DNA of 64,000 nucleotides, from the NCBI GenBank assembly GCA_041940385.1, contig JBGTSD010000002.1, positions 4,966-68,965 on the forward strand, in the 5' to 3' direction. This DNA comes from JACVCK01 sp041940385. GTDB lineage: Bacteria; Planctomycetota; Phycisphaerae; Phycisphaerales; UBA1924. A program made the position numbers and the translations under genes. Position 1 is the stretch's first letter. Every line of letters begins with the position of its first letter. Below, piece by piece: positions 49,901 to 59,070 of this stretch. The notes beneath the pieces were generated by a model that worked only from the letters and a program-made list of their open reading frames with translations, was not told the DNA's origin and did not search any database.

Positions 49901-51526
49901 ATGGCAGACCCCAGCGACACGCCGATCGACGCGTCTTCCCGCGACGGCGCTCCTGCGCCGGCGAACGACACGATCAAGGCGACGCTGATGTCGCTGGTCA
50001 TCGCCTTCGTGCTGACGCTCGTCGTGCGCGCGTTCGTCGTCGAGGCGTTCGTCATCCCGACCGGATCGATGGCCCCGACCCTCAACGGCCGGCACATGCG
50101 CTTCCGCAGCCCGCAGACCGGCGCCGACTGGGCGGTCAACCCGTGGCGCGGCCACCGAACCGACGGCGAGTCCTTCGTCGATGCGCTCGACCCCTCGTCG
50201 CGACTCACGCTCCAGATGCGCACGAACGACGTCGTCCCCGGCGATCGCATCCTCGTGCTGAAGTTCCTCGGCGCGATCTTCCGGCCGTCGCGATGGGACG
50301 TCGTGGTGTTCAAGAACCCCGAGCGCCCGGGCGAGAACTACATCAAGCGGCTCGTCGGCCTGCCGAACGAGCAGGTGTGGATCGCCGACGGCGACGTCTT
50401 CGTGCGCGAGCCGCGCTCGAGAGACGAGGCGCGGGCGACGTGGCGCATCGCGCGCAAACCCCAGCGCGTGCAGCGCGACCTCTGGTGGACGCTCTTTTCG
50501 TCGGAGTTCACGCCCATCGACGCCGAGCACGCCGGCGTGCCCTGGCGCGGCCCGTGGCTGCCCGACGCCGGCGGCGACTGGTCGATGCACGGCGCGGCGA
50601 TGCGCATCGGCTCGGCGTCGCCGGGACTCCTGACCTGGGACAACGCGCGCTGGCCGATCGATGACTGGATCCCCTACAACGATGCGCCGGACGTGCGCAC
50701 GAGGGCGCCGCGCTTCCCCGTGTCGGACTTGCGCGTGCGTGCGGCCGTCCGCCCCGACGCCCCGGGCCTCGAAGTCGCCGCGTCCATCCTCGCGCGCGGG
50801 CACGAGTTCCGCGCCGAGGTCACGGAGCAGTCGGTGCGCATCCGCGTGCGCCCGGTCGCGGGGATTGCGCGCGAGACGGAATGGACCACGCTCGCGGAGG
50901 CCGCGCCGCCGTCGCGCACGCTCGAGCCGGATCGCGCGACGAGCATCGAGTTCCGCCACGTGGACCAGAGCGCCTCGGTCTGGATCAACGGGCGGCAGAT
51001 CGCGCGCGGCGAGTACCACTGGGGCCCGTGGGAGCGCCTCGCCCACGCCACGGGCTCGACGGTGGAGGCGCTCGAAGAGCGCCTCGGCGATGCGCGCGAC
51101 GCGTTCCTGCTGGACGGCGGCGAGTACGTCAAGCCGGTCGTCGTGTGGCGCTTCGCCGGCGCCGCGGCGACGCTGACGCGCGTCGGCCTCGATCGCGACC
51201 TGCACTACGAACCGTCCGAGTACCTCGGCAGCGCGCTCCCCATGGGCCCGGCGCTCGCGACGCACCCGGGCAACCTGCCGCTGCTGAATGGTCGCCAGTA
51301 CTTCGTGCTGGGCGACAACAGCGCCTCGTCGAAGGACGGCCGCCTGTGGGACATGGTGGACCCCTGGGTCGCGGACGAGATCGACGGGACGATGGGCGTG
51401 CTGCCGGAGCGGCTGTTGCTCGGCAAAGCGTTCTTCGTCTACTTCCCGGCGCCGCACGAGGTGCGGATCGGCAGCACGCTGCACCGCGTGGTGCCGGACT
51501 TCGGGCGGATGCGGCTCATTCGCTGA
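49901..51526 (+). CDS. lepB: Signal peptidase I with large internal insertion
   Basis: Membrane serine-lysine peptidase that removes Sec/Tat signal peptides. The 541-residue protein has one N-terminal helix (LMSLVIAFVLTLVVRAFVVEAF), catalytic Ser56 in IPTGSMAPTL, catalytic Lys149 in YIKRLVGLPNEQV, and the box E motif GDNSASSKDGR from residue 471. In E. coli the Lys and box E are about 127 residues apart; here the gap is about 322, so an insertion of near 200 residues lies between about 165 and 450. It contains WTLFSSEFTPID and a LamG-like strand set (IEFRHVDQSASVWINGRQI). A TATGGT element lies nine bases upstream of ATG 49901. Expected clients are the many secreted proteins here. Confidence 0.92.
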   Translation: MADPSDTPIDASSRDGAPAPANDTIKATLMSLVIAFVLTLVVRAFVVEAFVIPTGSMAPTLNGRHMRFRSPQTGADWAVNPWRGHRTDGESFVDALDPSSRLTLQMRTNDVVPGDRILVLKFLGAIFRPSRWDVVVFKNPERPGENYIKRLVGLPNEQVWIADGDVFVREPRSRDEARATWRIARKPQRVQRDLWWTLFSSEFTPIDAEHAGVPWRGPWLPDAGGDWSMHGAAMRIGSASPGLLTWDNARWPIDDWIPYNDAPDVRTRAPRFPVSDLRVRAAVRPDAPGLEVAASILARGHEFRAEVTEQSVRIRVRPVAGIARETEWTTLAEAAPPSRTLEPDRATSIEFRHVDQSASVWINGRQIARGEYHWGPWERLAHATGSTVEALEERLGDARDAFLLDGGEYVKPVVVWRFAGAAATLTRVGLDRDLHYEPSEYLGSALPMGPALATHPGNLPLLNGRQYFVLGDNSASSKDGRLWDMVDPWVADEIDGTMGVLPERLLLGKAFFVYFPAPHEVRIGSTLHRVVPDFGRMRLIR

Positions 51527-51557
51527 GCAAAGAGCTCGCGCTCGGGGTTCGGATGGA

Positions 51558-53123
51558 TCAGAGGCCGTAGATCGGCTTCAGTTTGCCTTCGAGGTGCCTC
51601 AGCAGCGCCTCGTGCCCGAGGCCCTGCCCGGTGATGTTCCTGCACAACTCCTCGGCGCGGTAACGCTGGCCGTGGCGGTGGATGTTCTCGCGCAGCCAGT
51701 CGAGCAGCGGGCGGAACTCGCCGTCCGCGAATGCGCCGTCGAGGTTCGGCATGTCCTTGTGGATCTTCTCCCAGAACTGCGCCGCGTAGCAGTTGCCGAG
51801 CGAGTACGTCGAGAAGTACCCGATCGCGCCCATCGACCAGTGCACATCCTGCAGGCAGCCGAGCCGATCCTCCGTCACCGTCAGGCCAAGGTCCTTCTTC
51901 ATGCGCTCGTTCCAGACCCCCGGAAGGTCATGGACCTTCAGGTCGCCCGAGAGCAGCGCGCGCTCGAGGTCGAAGCGCAGCATGATGTGCAGGTTGTACG
52001 TCGCCTCGTCGCTCTCCACGCGGATGAAGTGCGGACGCACGAGGTTCGCCGCCTCGAACGCCTGCTGCGCGGTGAAGGGCTCGAAGCCGCTGCCCATCAC
52101 GCGCGTCGCCTGCGGCAGGCACCACTTCCAGAAGGGCAGCGAGCGCCCGACGAAGTTCTCCCACATGCGCGACTGGCTCTCGTGGATGCCGAGACTGATG
52201 TGCGTCGCCAGCGGCTGGCCGAAGCGCGTGTCCTTGGGCAGCCCCATCTCGTAGAGCGAGTGCCCGCTCTCGTGCAGCGTGGTGAAGAGCGCATCGAGCG
52301 CGTGGTCCTCGGCGTAGCGCGTCGTCATGCGCGTGTCGCCCGGGCCCACGTTCTCGGAGAATGGGTGCGTCGAGACGTCGAGCCGTCCCTCGCGGAAGTC
52401 GTAGCCGATCGCCTCCGCGACGAAGCGGTTGAACTCGATCTGCCGGTCGATCGGCGCGTGGACCTTGAGGATCGCGTCGCTCGGACGCTTCTTGGCGGAT
52501 GCGATGGCCGCGATGAGCGGCGTCAGGCGCTCGCGCAACGGCGCGAACACGCGGTCCACGCGCCAGGAGGTCATCCCCGGCTCGTACTCATCGAGCAGCG
52601 CGTCGTACAGCGTCGTCTGTTCGCCAGGTTGCGAGGCCTTCGGCACGCCGTAGCACTCGGCCTTCCTGCGGCAGAGCGTCACGACCTTCTCGAGCCACGG
52701 CGCGAAGGCCTTGAAGTCCGAGTCCTTGCGCGCGTCCTTCCACGCCTCCATCGAGAGCGAGAACGTCCTGGCCATCTCCTCGACCAGCTCGCGCGGCAGC
52801 TTGGTGGCGCGGGTGTACTCACGCTTCGCCTCGCGCACGTTCGCCGCGGCGCCCTCGTCGCCCTGCACCGACGTGTCCGACGCGCACGCCTCGAGCAGCT
52901 CGCCGATCCGCGGCGAGGTCCACGCCTTGTGCACCACGCCCGACATCTGTGCGAGCTGATCCGACCGCAACGCCGCGCCCGCCGGCGGCATGATCGTCTC
53001 CTGATCCCACCCCAGGAGCGCCTGCACCGAGTGCAGCACCGCCGCCTCGCGCAAGAGCGCGCACAGCTCGTCGTACGGCTTGCTGGCCTTGCGGATGGGG
53101 TCAGCGGCGGCGGCTGGCGTCAT
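51558..53123 (-). CDS. M32-family metallocarboxypeptidase
   Basis: A 521-residue cytoplasmic zinc carboxypeptidase of the Taq/M32 family, which trims C-terminal residues from peptides. The zinc motif is LHESGHSLYEMGLP (HExxH), followed by the family stretch HESQSRMWENFVGRS. The N-terminal YDELCALLREAAVLHSVQALLGWDQETIMPP and the DVSTHPFSENVGPGDTRMTTRY segment also match M32. Length is normal. ATG 53123 lies directly beside a 16-bp inverted repeat that contains its ribosome site. It is convergent with lepB (31 nt between stops). Confidence 0.95.
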   Translation of the reverse strand: MTPAAAADPIRKASKPYDELCALLREAAVLHSVQALLGWDQETIMPPAGAALRSDQLAQMSGVVHKAWTSPRIGELLEACASDTSVQGDEGAAANVREAKREYTRATKLPRELVEEMARTFSLSMEAWKDARKDSDFKAFAPWLEKVVTLCRRKAECYGVPKASQPGEQTTLYDALLDEYEPGMTSWRVDRVFAPLRERLTPLIAAIASAKKRPSDAILKVHAPIDRQIEFNRFVAEAIGYDFREGRLDVSTHPFSENVGPGDTRMTTRYAEDHALDALFTTLHESGHSLYEMGLPKDTRFGQPLATHISLGIHESQSRMWENFVGRSLPFWKWCLPQATRVMGSGFEPFTAQQAFEAANLVRPHFIRVESDEATYNLHIMLRFDLERALLSGDLKVHDLPGVWNERMKKDLGLTVTEDRLGCLQDVHWSMGAIGYFSTYSLGNCYAAQFWEKIHKDMPNLDGAFADGEFRPLLDWLRENIHRHGQRYRAEELCRNITGQGLGHEALLRHLEGKLKPIYGL

Positions 53124-53124
53124 G

Positions 53125-53185
53125 CGGCGTCTCCTCGGGAATGGATCGGGTCGTGTTCGACCATCCTACTCCCGAGGAGACGCCG
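53125..53185 (-). promoter_or_regulatory. 16-bp perfect inverted repeat covering the M32 ribosome site
   Basis: CGGCGTCTCCTCGGGA (53125-53140) and TCCCGAGGAGACGCCG (53170-53185) are perfect inverted copies separated by 29 nt, which include a smaller hairpin (GGTCG/CGACC). On the minus strand the proximal arm contains GAGGAG and ends one base before ATG 53123, so an RNA stem would bury the Shine-Dalgarno. A TAGGAT (-10-like) sequence lies inside the loop, so a start there would avoid the stem. Confidence 0.6.
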
Positions 53186-53220
53186 GGCTGCGGCCCGTGG
53201 TCACGGAGCCCTGTTTTCCG

Positions 53221-55452
53221 CTAGCAGCTCTGCCCGTACACACCGAGCAGCGCGTTCAAGTCGGAGAAGTCGACGTCGCCATCGCCGTCGATGTCGCCCG
53301 GCATCCCCGCGCCGCTCTGGCCATAGTCGCCGAGCAGAAGATTGAGATCGTTGAACCCGATCACGCCGTCGCCATCGACATCACCCGGGCAGAAGTCGCC
53401 CGCGCTCATGTCCACCGCGTAGAGACGCACCACTGAGTCGGTGATGTGCGGCGTCTCGAGCGTCGTGAAGTACGCCGTCGCGCCGTCCGGCGTGAAGATC
53501 GGGCGCGAATCCACCGACACGTCATCGCCGACGTCGTCCGTGATGATCTGCGACCACAGCAGCTCGCCGTCCGTCGTGCGACGCGCCTCGATGAATCCCG
53601 GCTGACCGAAACCGAGCGAACCGCCCGCGAGCAGCACCGGCGCGGTCGGGCTTGGCACCGGCTCGCCGTAGAAGCGGTTCGAGGTGCGCGTCCAGAGGTC
53701 GTCCTCGTCCACGGGCGACACGGCGCTGATGCGCCCGCCGTCCCACGAGAAGTAGATCACGCCGTCGGGCCCGACGACCGGCTGCGATGCGCCGGACGCG
53801 ATGCCCGGATCAAATCGCCAGATCCGCGCGCCGCCGGAATCGAACGCCTGAAGGCCCCAGCCCAGGCCGCCGACGCCGTTGAACTCGAGCATGTAGAAGT
53901 CGCCGGTGTCCTGATCGACGGCGAGCTGCGTCTGATTGGAGTCGTTGCCCGAGCCCAGCGGCACGGTGAAGTTCTGCTGACCGTCGGAGATGCGGAAGCT
54001 GTAGTTCAGGAACGGCGCAAGGCCCGCCTCGGTGAACAGCATCTGGTCCAGCGGGCCGCCGGGCGTTGACGGGCCGAACACCATGCGGCTCCCGGGCGCC
54101 GCGGTCTCGAAGATCGCCGGGTCCGCGGGCGTCGTCCACGCCGGCGTGCCGTCCACGTTGATCGCGAGCACGTCGTAGTCGAGGCCGTTGAACTGGGAGT
54201 TGTTCAACGCCGCGTAGAGCCGCCCGTCGGGCCCGATCGTCGGCCCGGCCTGCCACGTCATCGCGGTGGGCACGGTGAACGTCCACTTGTGCGAACCGTC
54301 GGGATTGAACGCGACGAGCTCGACCGTCGGCCCGAGCGGGTTGGTCGCGACGTAGATGGTCCCGTCCGCGCCGACCTGCACCGGCGCCTCGTCGGCGAGG
54401 CCCTCCTGGCCGAGCAGCGCATCGACGATCCATAGCAGCGCGCCGTCCGCGGTCACCGCGTAGAGATTGGCGCCGATGTCGGCGAAGTAGAGCGTCCCGT
54501 CCGCGCCGATCGCCGGCTCGAAGCTCGCGTAGCTGTCGTCGCCCTCGAACACCCACTTGACGCGCCCGTCGGGCTCGCGCGGCACGATCGTGATCGGCGT
54601 CGGATCGCTCTCGACGCCGAGGTTGGTGATCGTCAGACTCGCCGGACCGGGCGTCAGGCCCTCGGGGACGTAGCCGATGATCTTCGTGCTCGACCACATC
54701 GTGACGATCGCCTCGAGGCCGTTCACCTCGAGCTGACCGTCGCCGGGCGCGCCGAAATCGGCGCCGGTGACGATGATGCGGTCGCTGCCGGTCACCGTCG
54801 AGCGCGACACCTCCTCGATGCTCGGCTGCACCGCGCCCGCCTGGCCGTACATCGAGATCGCGACGTCGAAGGGGAACGGAGGATTGTTCGGCTGGTCCGG
54901 GCCCCACGCGCCGCCCGCCAGGTTGTTGCGCGCGTAGGCCGTGCTGTTGATGGCGTTGTTGCGGTTGTTCTGCGCGAAGTTCCACACACCCCCGTTCGCG
55001 AACGCGACCTGCACCGACACGAAGTGCCAGCCGCTCGCCTCGAAGGTCTGCGGCAGATCGATGTAGACCGTGTACGGGTACGTCCCGTTGTACGACATCG
55101 CGCCGGAGGACCTGCTCGCGAAGATCTCCTGCTGCAGAGCGCCGGGACCGTTCGGCGTCCACTCGTAGAAGCGCACGTACGCACCGTCCACGACCGGCGT
55201 GCCGCACTGGCTGCACCCGCGTCCCGGCACGACCAGCCGCTCGATCGTGCCGGTGGCGTTGAAGTCGTCCGCCACCTCGCGATTGACGTTCACCTGCGCA
55301 CTCTGCACGAACACGCTCTGGCTCGATCCATACACCGTCGCAGAGGGGTACGGGACCTCCCAGAGAAGGTCCTGCCCGGCGAGTGCGCCGTGCGCCAGCG
55401 ACGACGCGAGCGTCAAGGTGGTGGCGAATCGGGCGAAACTCGCTGCGTGCAT
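53221..55452 (-). CDS. Secreted PQQ-type propeller protein with TIG domain and EF-hand tail (paralogue 1)
   Basis: A 743-residue surface protein. Signal peptide (FARFATTLTLASSLAHGALAG), an N-terminal beta domain with a GRGCSQCGTPVVDGAYVRFYE loop (CxxC), an IPT/TIG domain (GSDRIIVTGADFGAPGDGQL...GLTPGPASLTITN), then beta-propeller repeats of the PQQ type (DGTLYFADIGANLYAVTADGALLW, DGTIYVATNPLGP, DGRLYAALN, DGVIYFSWDGGRISAVSP). The 56-residue doubled EF-hand tail runs from CPGDVDGDGVIGFNDLN to the final Cys. The true dehydrogenase cofactor site is absent, so this is a binding or display protein. ATG 55452 has GGGAGGAG seven bases upstream. It is a tandem paralogue of the next gene. Confidence 0.85.
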   Translation of the reverse strand: MHAASFARFATTLTLASSLAHGALAGQDLLWEVPYPSATVYGSSQSVFVQSAQVNVNREVADDFNATGTIERLVVPGRGCSQCGTPVVDGAYVRFYEWTPNGPGALQQEIFASRSSGAMSYNGTYPYTVYIDLPQTFEASGWHFVSVQVAFANGGVWNFAQNNRNNAINSTAYARNNLAGGAWGPDQPNNPPFPFDVAISMYGQAGAVQPSIEEVSRSTVTGSDRIIVTGADFGAPGDGQLEVNGLEAIVTMWSSTKIIGYVPEGLTPGPASLTITNLGVESDPTPITIVPREPDGRVKWVFEGDDSYASFEPAIGADGTLYFADIGANLYAVTADGALLWIVDALLGQEGLADEAPVQVGADGTIYVATNPLGPTVELVAFNPDGSHKWTFTVPTAMTWQAGPTIGPDGRLYAALNNSQFNGLDYDVLAINVDGTPAWTTPADPAIFETAAPGSRMVFGPSTPGGPLDQMLFTEAGLAPFLNYSFRISDGQQNFTVPLGSGNDSNQTQLAVDQDTGDFYMLEFNGVGGLGWGLQAFDSGGARIWRFDPGIASGASQPVVGPDGVIYFSWDGGRISAVSPVDEDDLWTRTSNRFYGEPVPSPTAPVLLAGGSLGFGQPGFIEARRTTDGELLWSQIITDDVGDDVSVDSRPIFTPDGATAYFTTLETPHITDSVVRLYAVDMSAGDFCPGDVDGDGVIGFNDLNLLLGDYGQSGAGMPGDIDGDGDVDFSDLNALLGVYGQSC

Positions 55453-55506
55453 CGTCAATCTCCTCCCAAGGAGCATCGGTGTCGTTCTCACCGTAGGGGC
55501 CGCGTA

Positions 55507-57729
55507 TCAGCAGTTCTGCCCGTACACGCCCAGCAGCGCATTCAAGTCCGAGAAATCAACGTCGCCGTCGCCGTCGATGTCGCCGGGCAGTCCTGCGCCG
55601 CTCTGGCCATAGTCGCCGAGCAGCAGATTCAGATCGTTGAATCCAATGACGCCGTCGCCGTCCACATCGCCGGGGCAGAAGTCGCCCTCGGACGCATCGA
55701 CCGCGAAGATGCGGAAGACCGAGTTCGGCGTGAGCGTCATCTCGAGCGTCGAGAAGAACGCCGTATCGTCCGCGCCGAAGGCCGGGCCGGTGTACACGGT
55801 GACGTTCGCGCCTGCGTCATCCACAAGCGTCTGCGTCCACAGCAGTTCGCCGTCCGACTTGCGCCGACCCTCGGCGAACGAGGGCTGGTTGAAGGAGAAC
55901 GTGCCGACCGCCAGCACCGACGGGCCCGCCGGGTTCGGCGCCGGCTCGCGATAGATCACCTGCTGGAACTTCGTCCAGACTTCATCGGGCTCCGGCGTCA
56001 CCGCCGTCAGGCGCCCGAGGTCGTACCCGAAGTAGATGGTTCCATCCACGTCGACGACCGGGCGCGTCGCGCCGGACGCGATGTCCGGGTCGTAGCGCCA
56101 CGTGCGATCACCGTCGCCGTCGAACGCCTGCAAGCCCCAGCCGAGCCCGCCGACGCCGGTGAACTCGAACATGTAGAACTCGCCCGAGCCGTCGCGCGCC
56201 GCGGCGAGCTGGCCCTGGCCGACGTCGTTGCCGCCGGCGGTGGGCGTGGCGAACGCCTGCGCGCCGTTGTCGATGTCGAATCCGAAGTTCCGGCCGTCGC
56301 CGTTGCGATCCGCGGTGAACACCATCCGGTCGGGCTGACCGCCGGGCGACGACGGAACGAAGAGCACGCTCTGACCCCGGGCCGCGTTCTCGATGACGGT
56401 CGGGTTCGCGGCCCGCGTCCATCCGGGCGTGCCGTCGGCGTTGATCTGCAGCACGTCGTAGTCAAGGCCCAGATTGACCGCCGCGTTCAGAGCGCCGTAC
56501 AGCCGTCCGTCGGGGCCGATGCTCGGCCCGGCCTGCCACGTCAGCGCGTGCGGCACGGTGAAGGTCCACTTGCGCGAACCGTCCGGATGGAACGCGACCA
56601 GCTCGACCGTCGGGCCGAGCGGGTTCGTCGCGCAGTAGATCGTCCCGTCTGCGCCGACCTGCACCGGCGCCTCGTCGGCCGAGCCCTGCTGACCGAGCAG
56701 CGCATCGACGATCCACAGCAGCGCGCCGTCCGCGCTCATCGCGTACAGGTCGCCGTCGATGTCGCTGAAGTAGATATTCCCATTCGGGCCGATCGTCGGC
56801 GGGAAGGACACGTAGTCGCCGTCGCCCTCGAACACCCAGCGCACGCGCCCGTTCGGCTCGCGCGGCACGATGGTGATCGGCAGCGGATCGCTGACCACGC
56901 CGAGATTCGTCACCGTCAGCGACGCCGGGCCCGGCGACACGCCCTCGGGCACGTAGCCGATGATCTGCGTGCTCGACCAGTGCTTGACGAGGCCCTCGAC
57001 CCCATTGACGTTGAACGTGCCGTCGCCGGGCGCGCCGAAACCGTCGCCCGTGATGATGATCCGGTCGCTGCCCGTCACCGTCGAGCGGGACACGCCCGCC
57101 ACCGTCGGCTGCACCGCTCCCGCCTCGCCGTACATCGAGATGACGAAGTCCGCCGGCTGGGGCTCGCTGAAGAACGAGTCCTGACGCCAGACGCCGTCGA
57201 TGCGGTTGTCGCGGAACTGGATTGGTGAGTTGATGAAGTTGAAGCGGTTGGACTGGACGAAGTTCCACGTGCCGCCCGTCGAGTCGCCGTACTTCACCTG
57301 CACCGAGATGAAGTGCCAGCCGCTGGCCTGGAAGGGCTGGGGCAACTGGATGTTCAGCGTGTACGGGTACGAGCCCGCGAACGTGAAGCCCTGGTTCGTC
57401 GGGACAAAGAACTCCTGCTCGAGCCCGCCCGGCCCCGTGCTCGTCCACTCATAGAAGCGGACAAACACACCGTCCACGACCGGCGTGCTGCAGTTGCCGC
57501 AGCCCCGGCCGGTCACGACGAGACGTTCGATCTGACCCGTGACGTTGAAGTCGTCCGCAACCTCGCGATCGCGCGGCGACGTGCCGCCGTACTTCACGCT
57601 CTGGCTCGTGCCATAGACGGATGCGGACGGATACGGGGTGTCCCAAAGGAGGTCCTCGCCGCCGAACGCCGCGGAGGCGCCCGTCAGGGCAAGAAGACAG
57701 GAGAGCGATCGAATCGTGGGCAGGGTCAT
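55507..57729 (-). CDS. Secreted PQQ-type propeller protein with TIG domain and EF-hand tail (paralogue 2)
   Basis: A 740-residue protein with the same architecture as its downstream neighbour: leader MTLPTIRSLSCLLALTGASAAFGG, the GRGCGNCSTPVVDGVFVRFYE loop, a TIG domain (GSDRIIITGDGFGAPGDGTF), DGTIYCATNPLGP-type propeller blades, and a 56-residue tail from CPGDVDGDG to a final Cys. Long stretches are identical between the two (for example VPREPxGRVxWVFEGD, ALLWIVDALLGQ), so they arose by tandem duplication. GAGGA lies about nine bases before ATG 57729. The partner or ligand is unknown. Confidence 0.85.
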   Translation of the reverse strand: MTLPTIRSLSCLLALTGASAAFGGEDLLWDTPYPSASVYGTSQSVKYGGTSPRDREVADDFNVTGQIERLVVTGRGCGNCSTPVVDGVFVRFYEWTSTGPGGLEQEFFVPTNQGFTFAGSYPYTLNIQLPQPFQASGWHFISVQVKYGDSTGGTWNFVQSNRFNFINSPIQFRDNRIDGVWRQDSFFSEPQPADFVISMYGEAGAVQPTVAGVSRSTVTGSDRIIITGDGFGAPGDGTFNVNGVEGLVKHWSSTQIIGYVPEGVSPGPASLTVTNLGVVSDPLPITIVPREPNGRVRWVFEGDGDYVSFPPTIGPNGNIYFSDIDGDLYAMSADGALLWIVDALLGQQGSADEAPVQVGADGTIYCATNPLGPTVELVAFHPDGSRKWTFTVPHALTWQAGPSIGPDGRLYGALNAAVNLGLDYDVLQINADGTPGWTRAANPTVIENAARGQSVLFVPSSPGGQPDRMVFTADRNGDGRNFGFDIDNGAQAFATPTAGGNDVGQGQLAAARDGSGEFYMFEFTGVGGLGWGLQAFDGDGDRTWRYDPDIASGATRPVVDVDGTIYFGYDLGRLTAVTPEPDEVWTKFQQVIYREPAPNPAGPSVLAVGTFSFNQPSFAEGRRKSDGELLWTQTLVDDAGANVTVYTGPAFGADDTAFFSTLEMTLTPNSVFRIFAVDASEGDFCPGDVDGDGVIGFNDLNLLLGDYGQSGAGLPGDIDGDGDVDFSDLNALLGVYGQNC

Positions 57730-57890
57730 GGGTCGGGTCCTCGTTCGTGGAGGTTGTCAGGTCCGAGGCGCCGCCACCTCGGGACTGAACCCGGTGCAAC
57801 AACGGGGCCACGGCGCCAATCGCCCGTGGGAAGCCCTGAACGCGGTCTTCGTGCGGCGGAGATCAGCCAGTGGTCGAAGCCAGCCGCTCG

Positions 57891-58940
57891 TCAGCAGTTC
57901 GTATTGAACGCGCTCAGCACGACATTCAGATCCCCGAAGTCCACATCCCCGTCCTCGTCGAAGTCCGCCGCGGCGTTGTACGCGGGCTGCCCCACGACCG
58001 TGTTGAACGCGCTCAGCACCGCGTTCAGATCGGCGAAGCCGATGAAGCCGTCGCCGTCCACGTCGCCGGGGCACGGCGCCGCGGCGAACCCGCGCACCAC
58101 GATCACCCGGTTCCCACCGTTGAACGTCGAGAAGAAGAAGTCGCCCGTGGACGCCTCGATGTACGCGCCCTCGGCGCCGGCGAGGCCCGTGATGAACACT
58201 CGGCGCGTGCCAGGGATCGGATCGCCGGTCGCGTCCACCTCCCACGCGGACACCGAGCTCGCGCTGTACTCGCTCAGCAGGATGCTCGGCTTCGGGAAGT
58301 GCGGCGAGCCCGCGGGGACATAGATGATTCCCTCCGGACCGCCCTGCAGCAGCGGACCCGGGATGATGGACGTCACGTCGTACGCGCCAGGCACCGTCGA
58401 CGACGGCGCCAGCGTGGCGCGCGCCCAATGCCAGGAGTTGTACGAGGCGAGCGCCAACTGACCGGCCGCGCCGTAGCCCGGCGGCACGAACTGCAGCGCG
58501 CCCACCGAACTGCCGAGGCCGCCGCTCATCGACAGCGACTGCGACAGATTCATCACCGATGAGCCGGGCAGGATCTGCCCCAGCTCATGAATCGGATAAC
58601 GCGTGAAGAAGAGCACGCCGCCCGGCCCGTAGCTCAGCCCGCCGTCGATGTTCGGCGCCGTCGCGAACTGCACGCCCGCGCCGGCGAACCCGGTGACGTG
58701 CCCGTCCGTGCGCACAAGCGGCACGGCGTAGATCGCGCCCGACCCGGTGTTCGCGGCGCCGCCGATCAGCAGCGTGTTCGGGTCGTTGGCCTTCAGCGTC
58801 AGCCCGCCGAGCGGCGACGCCACGCCCATCGGCGTTCCCAGGTCGGCCAGTGTGTACGACGAGTCAAAGGGCGGCTGAAGCACCTGCCCCATGGCAGGCG
58901 TCACCGCAACCAGCGCACCGATCGCCATCACGCCCAGCAT
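57891..58940 (-). CDS. Secreted beta-propeller-like protein with EF-hand tail
   Basis: A 349-residue protein: leader MLGVMAIGALVAVTPAMGQ, then about 270 residues of short beta repeats (NTLLIGGAANTGSGAIYAVPL, GGLSYGPGGVLFFTRYP, GPEGIIYVPAGSPHFPKPS, GAYIEASTGDFFFSTFNGGNRVIVV) in the style of an NHL or SMP-30-like propeller. The C-terminal 60 residues are the doubled EF-hand from CPGDVDGDGFIGFADLN to a terminal Cys. A GGGAGA site precedes ATG 58940. A TTGCGA-16-TACAGT sequence just upstream (about 58991-59018, minus) may be its promoter. No catalytic motif is seen. Confidence 0.82.
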   Translation of the reverse strand: MLGVMAIGALVAVTPAMGQVLQPPFDSSYTLADLGTPMGVASPLGGLTLKANDPNTLLIGGAANTGSGAIYAVPLVRTDGHVTGFAGAGVQFATAPNIDGGLSYGPGGVLFFTRYPIHELGQILPGSSVMNLSQSLSMSGGLGSSVGALQFVPPGYGAAGQLALASYNSWHWARATLAPSSTVPGAYDVTSIIPGPLLQGGPEGIIYVPAGSPHFPKPSILLSEYSASSVSAWEVDATGDPIPGTRRVFITGLAGAEGAYIEASTGDFFFSTFNGGNRVIVVRGFAAAPCPGDVDGDGFIGFADLNAVLSAFNTVVGQPAYNAAADFDEDGDVDFGDLNVVLSAFNTNC

Positions 58941-59070
58941 CTTGCTCTCCCTTCGTGCCCGCCGCCCCCACCCTAGCGCACCCCACCCATCACTGTAGGA
59001 ATCGCCGCGGCGTTCGCAAGAGATTTGCGAGATCGTCGGTGGTTCACCCGAGCCGAGCGGCCTTCCGGCG

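Noticed and set aside
43565..51484. Minus-strand frames of 1256 and 1119 codons opposite the pseudopilin, PSP1 and lepB genes
   Set aside because: They run across several well-supported plus-strand genes and intergenic promoters and have the skewed Val/Gly/Glu/Arg composition of antisense frames.
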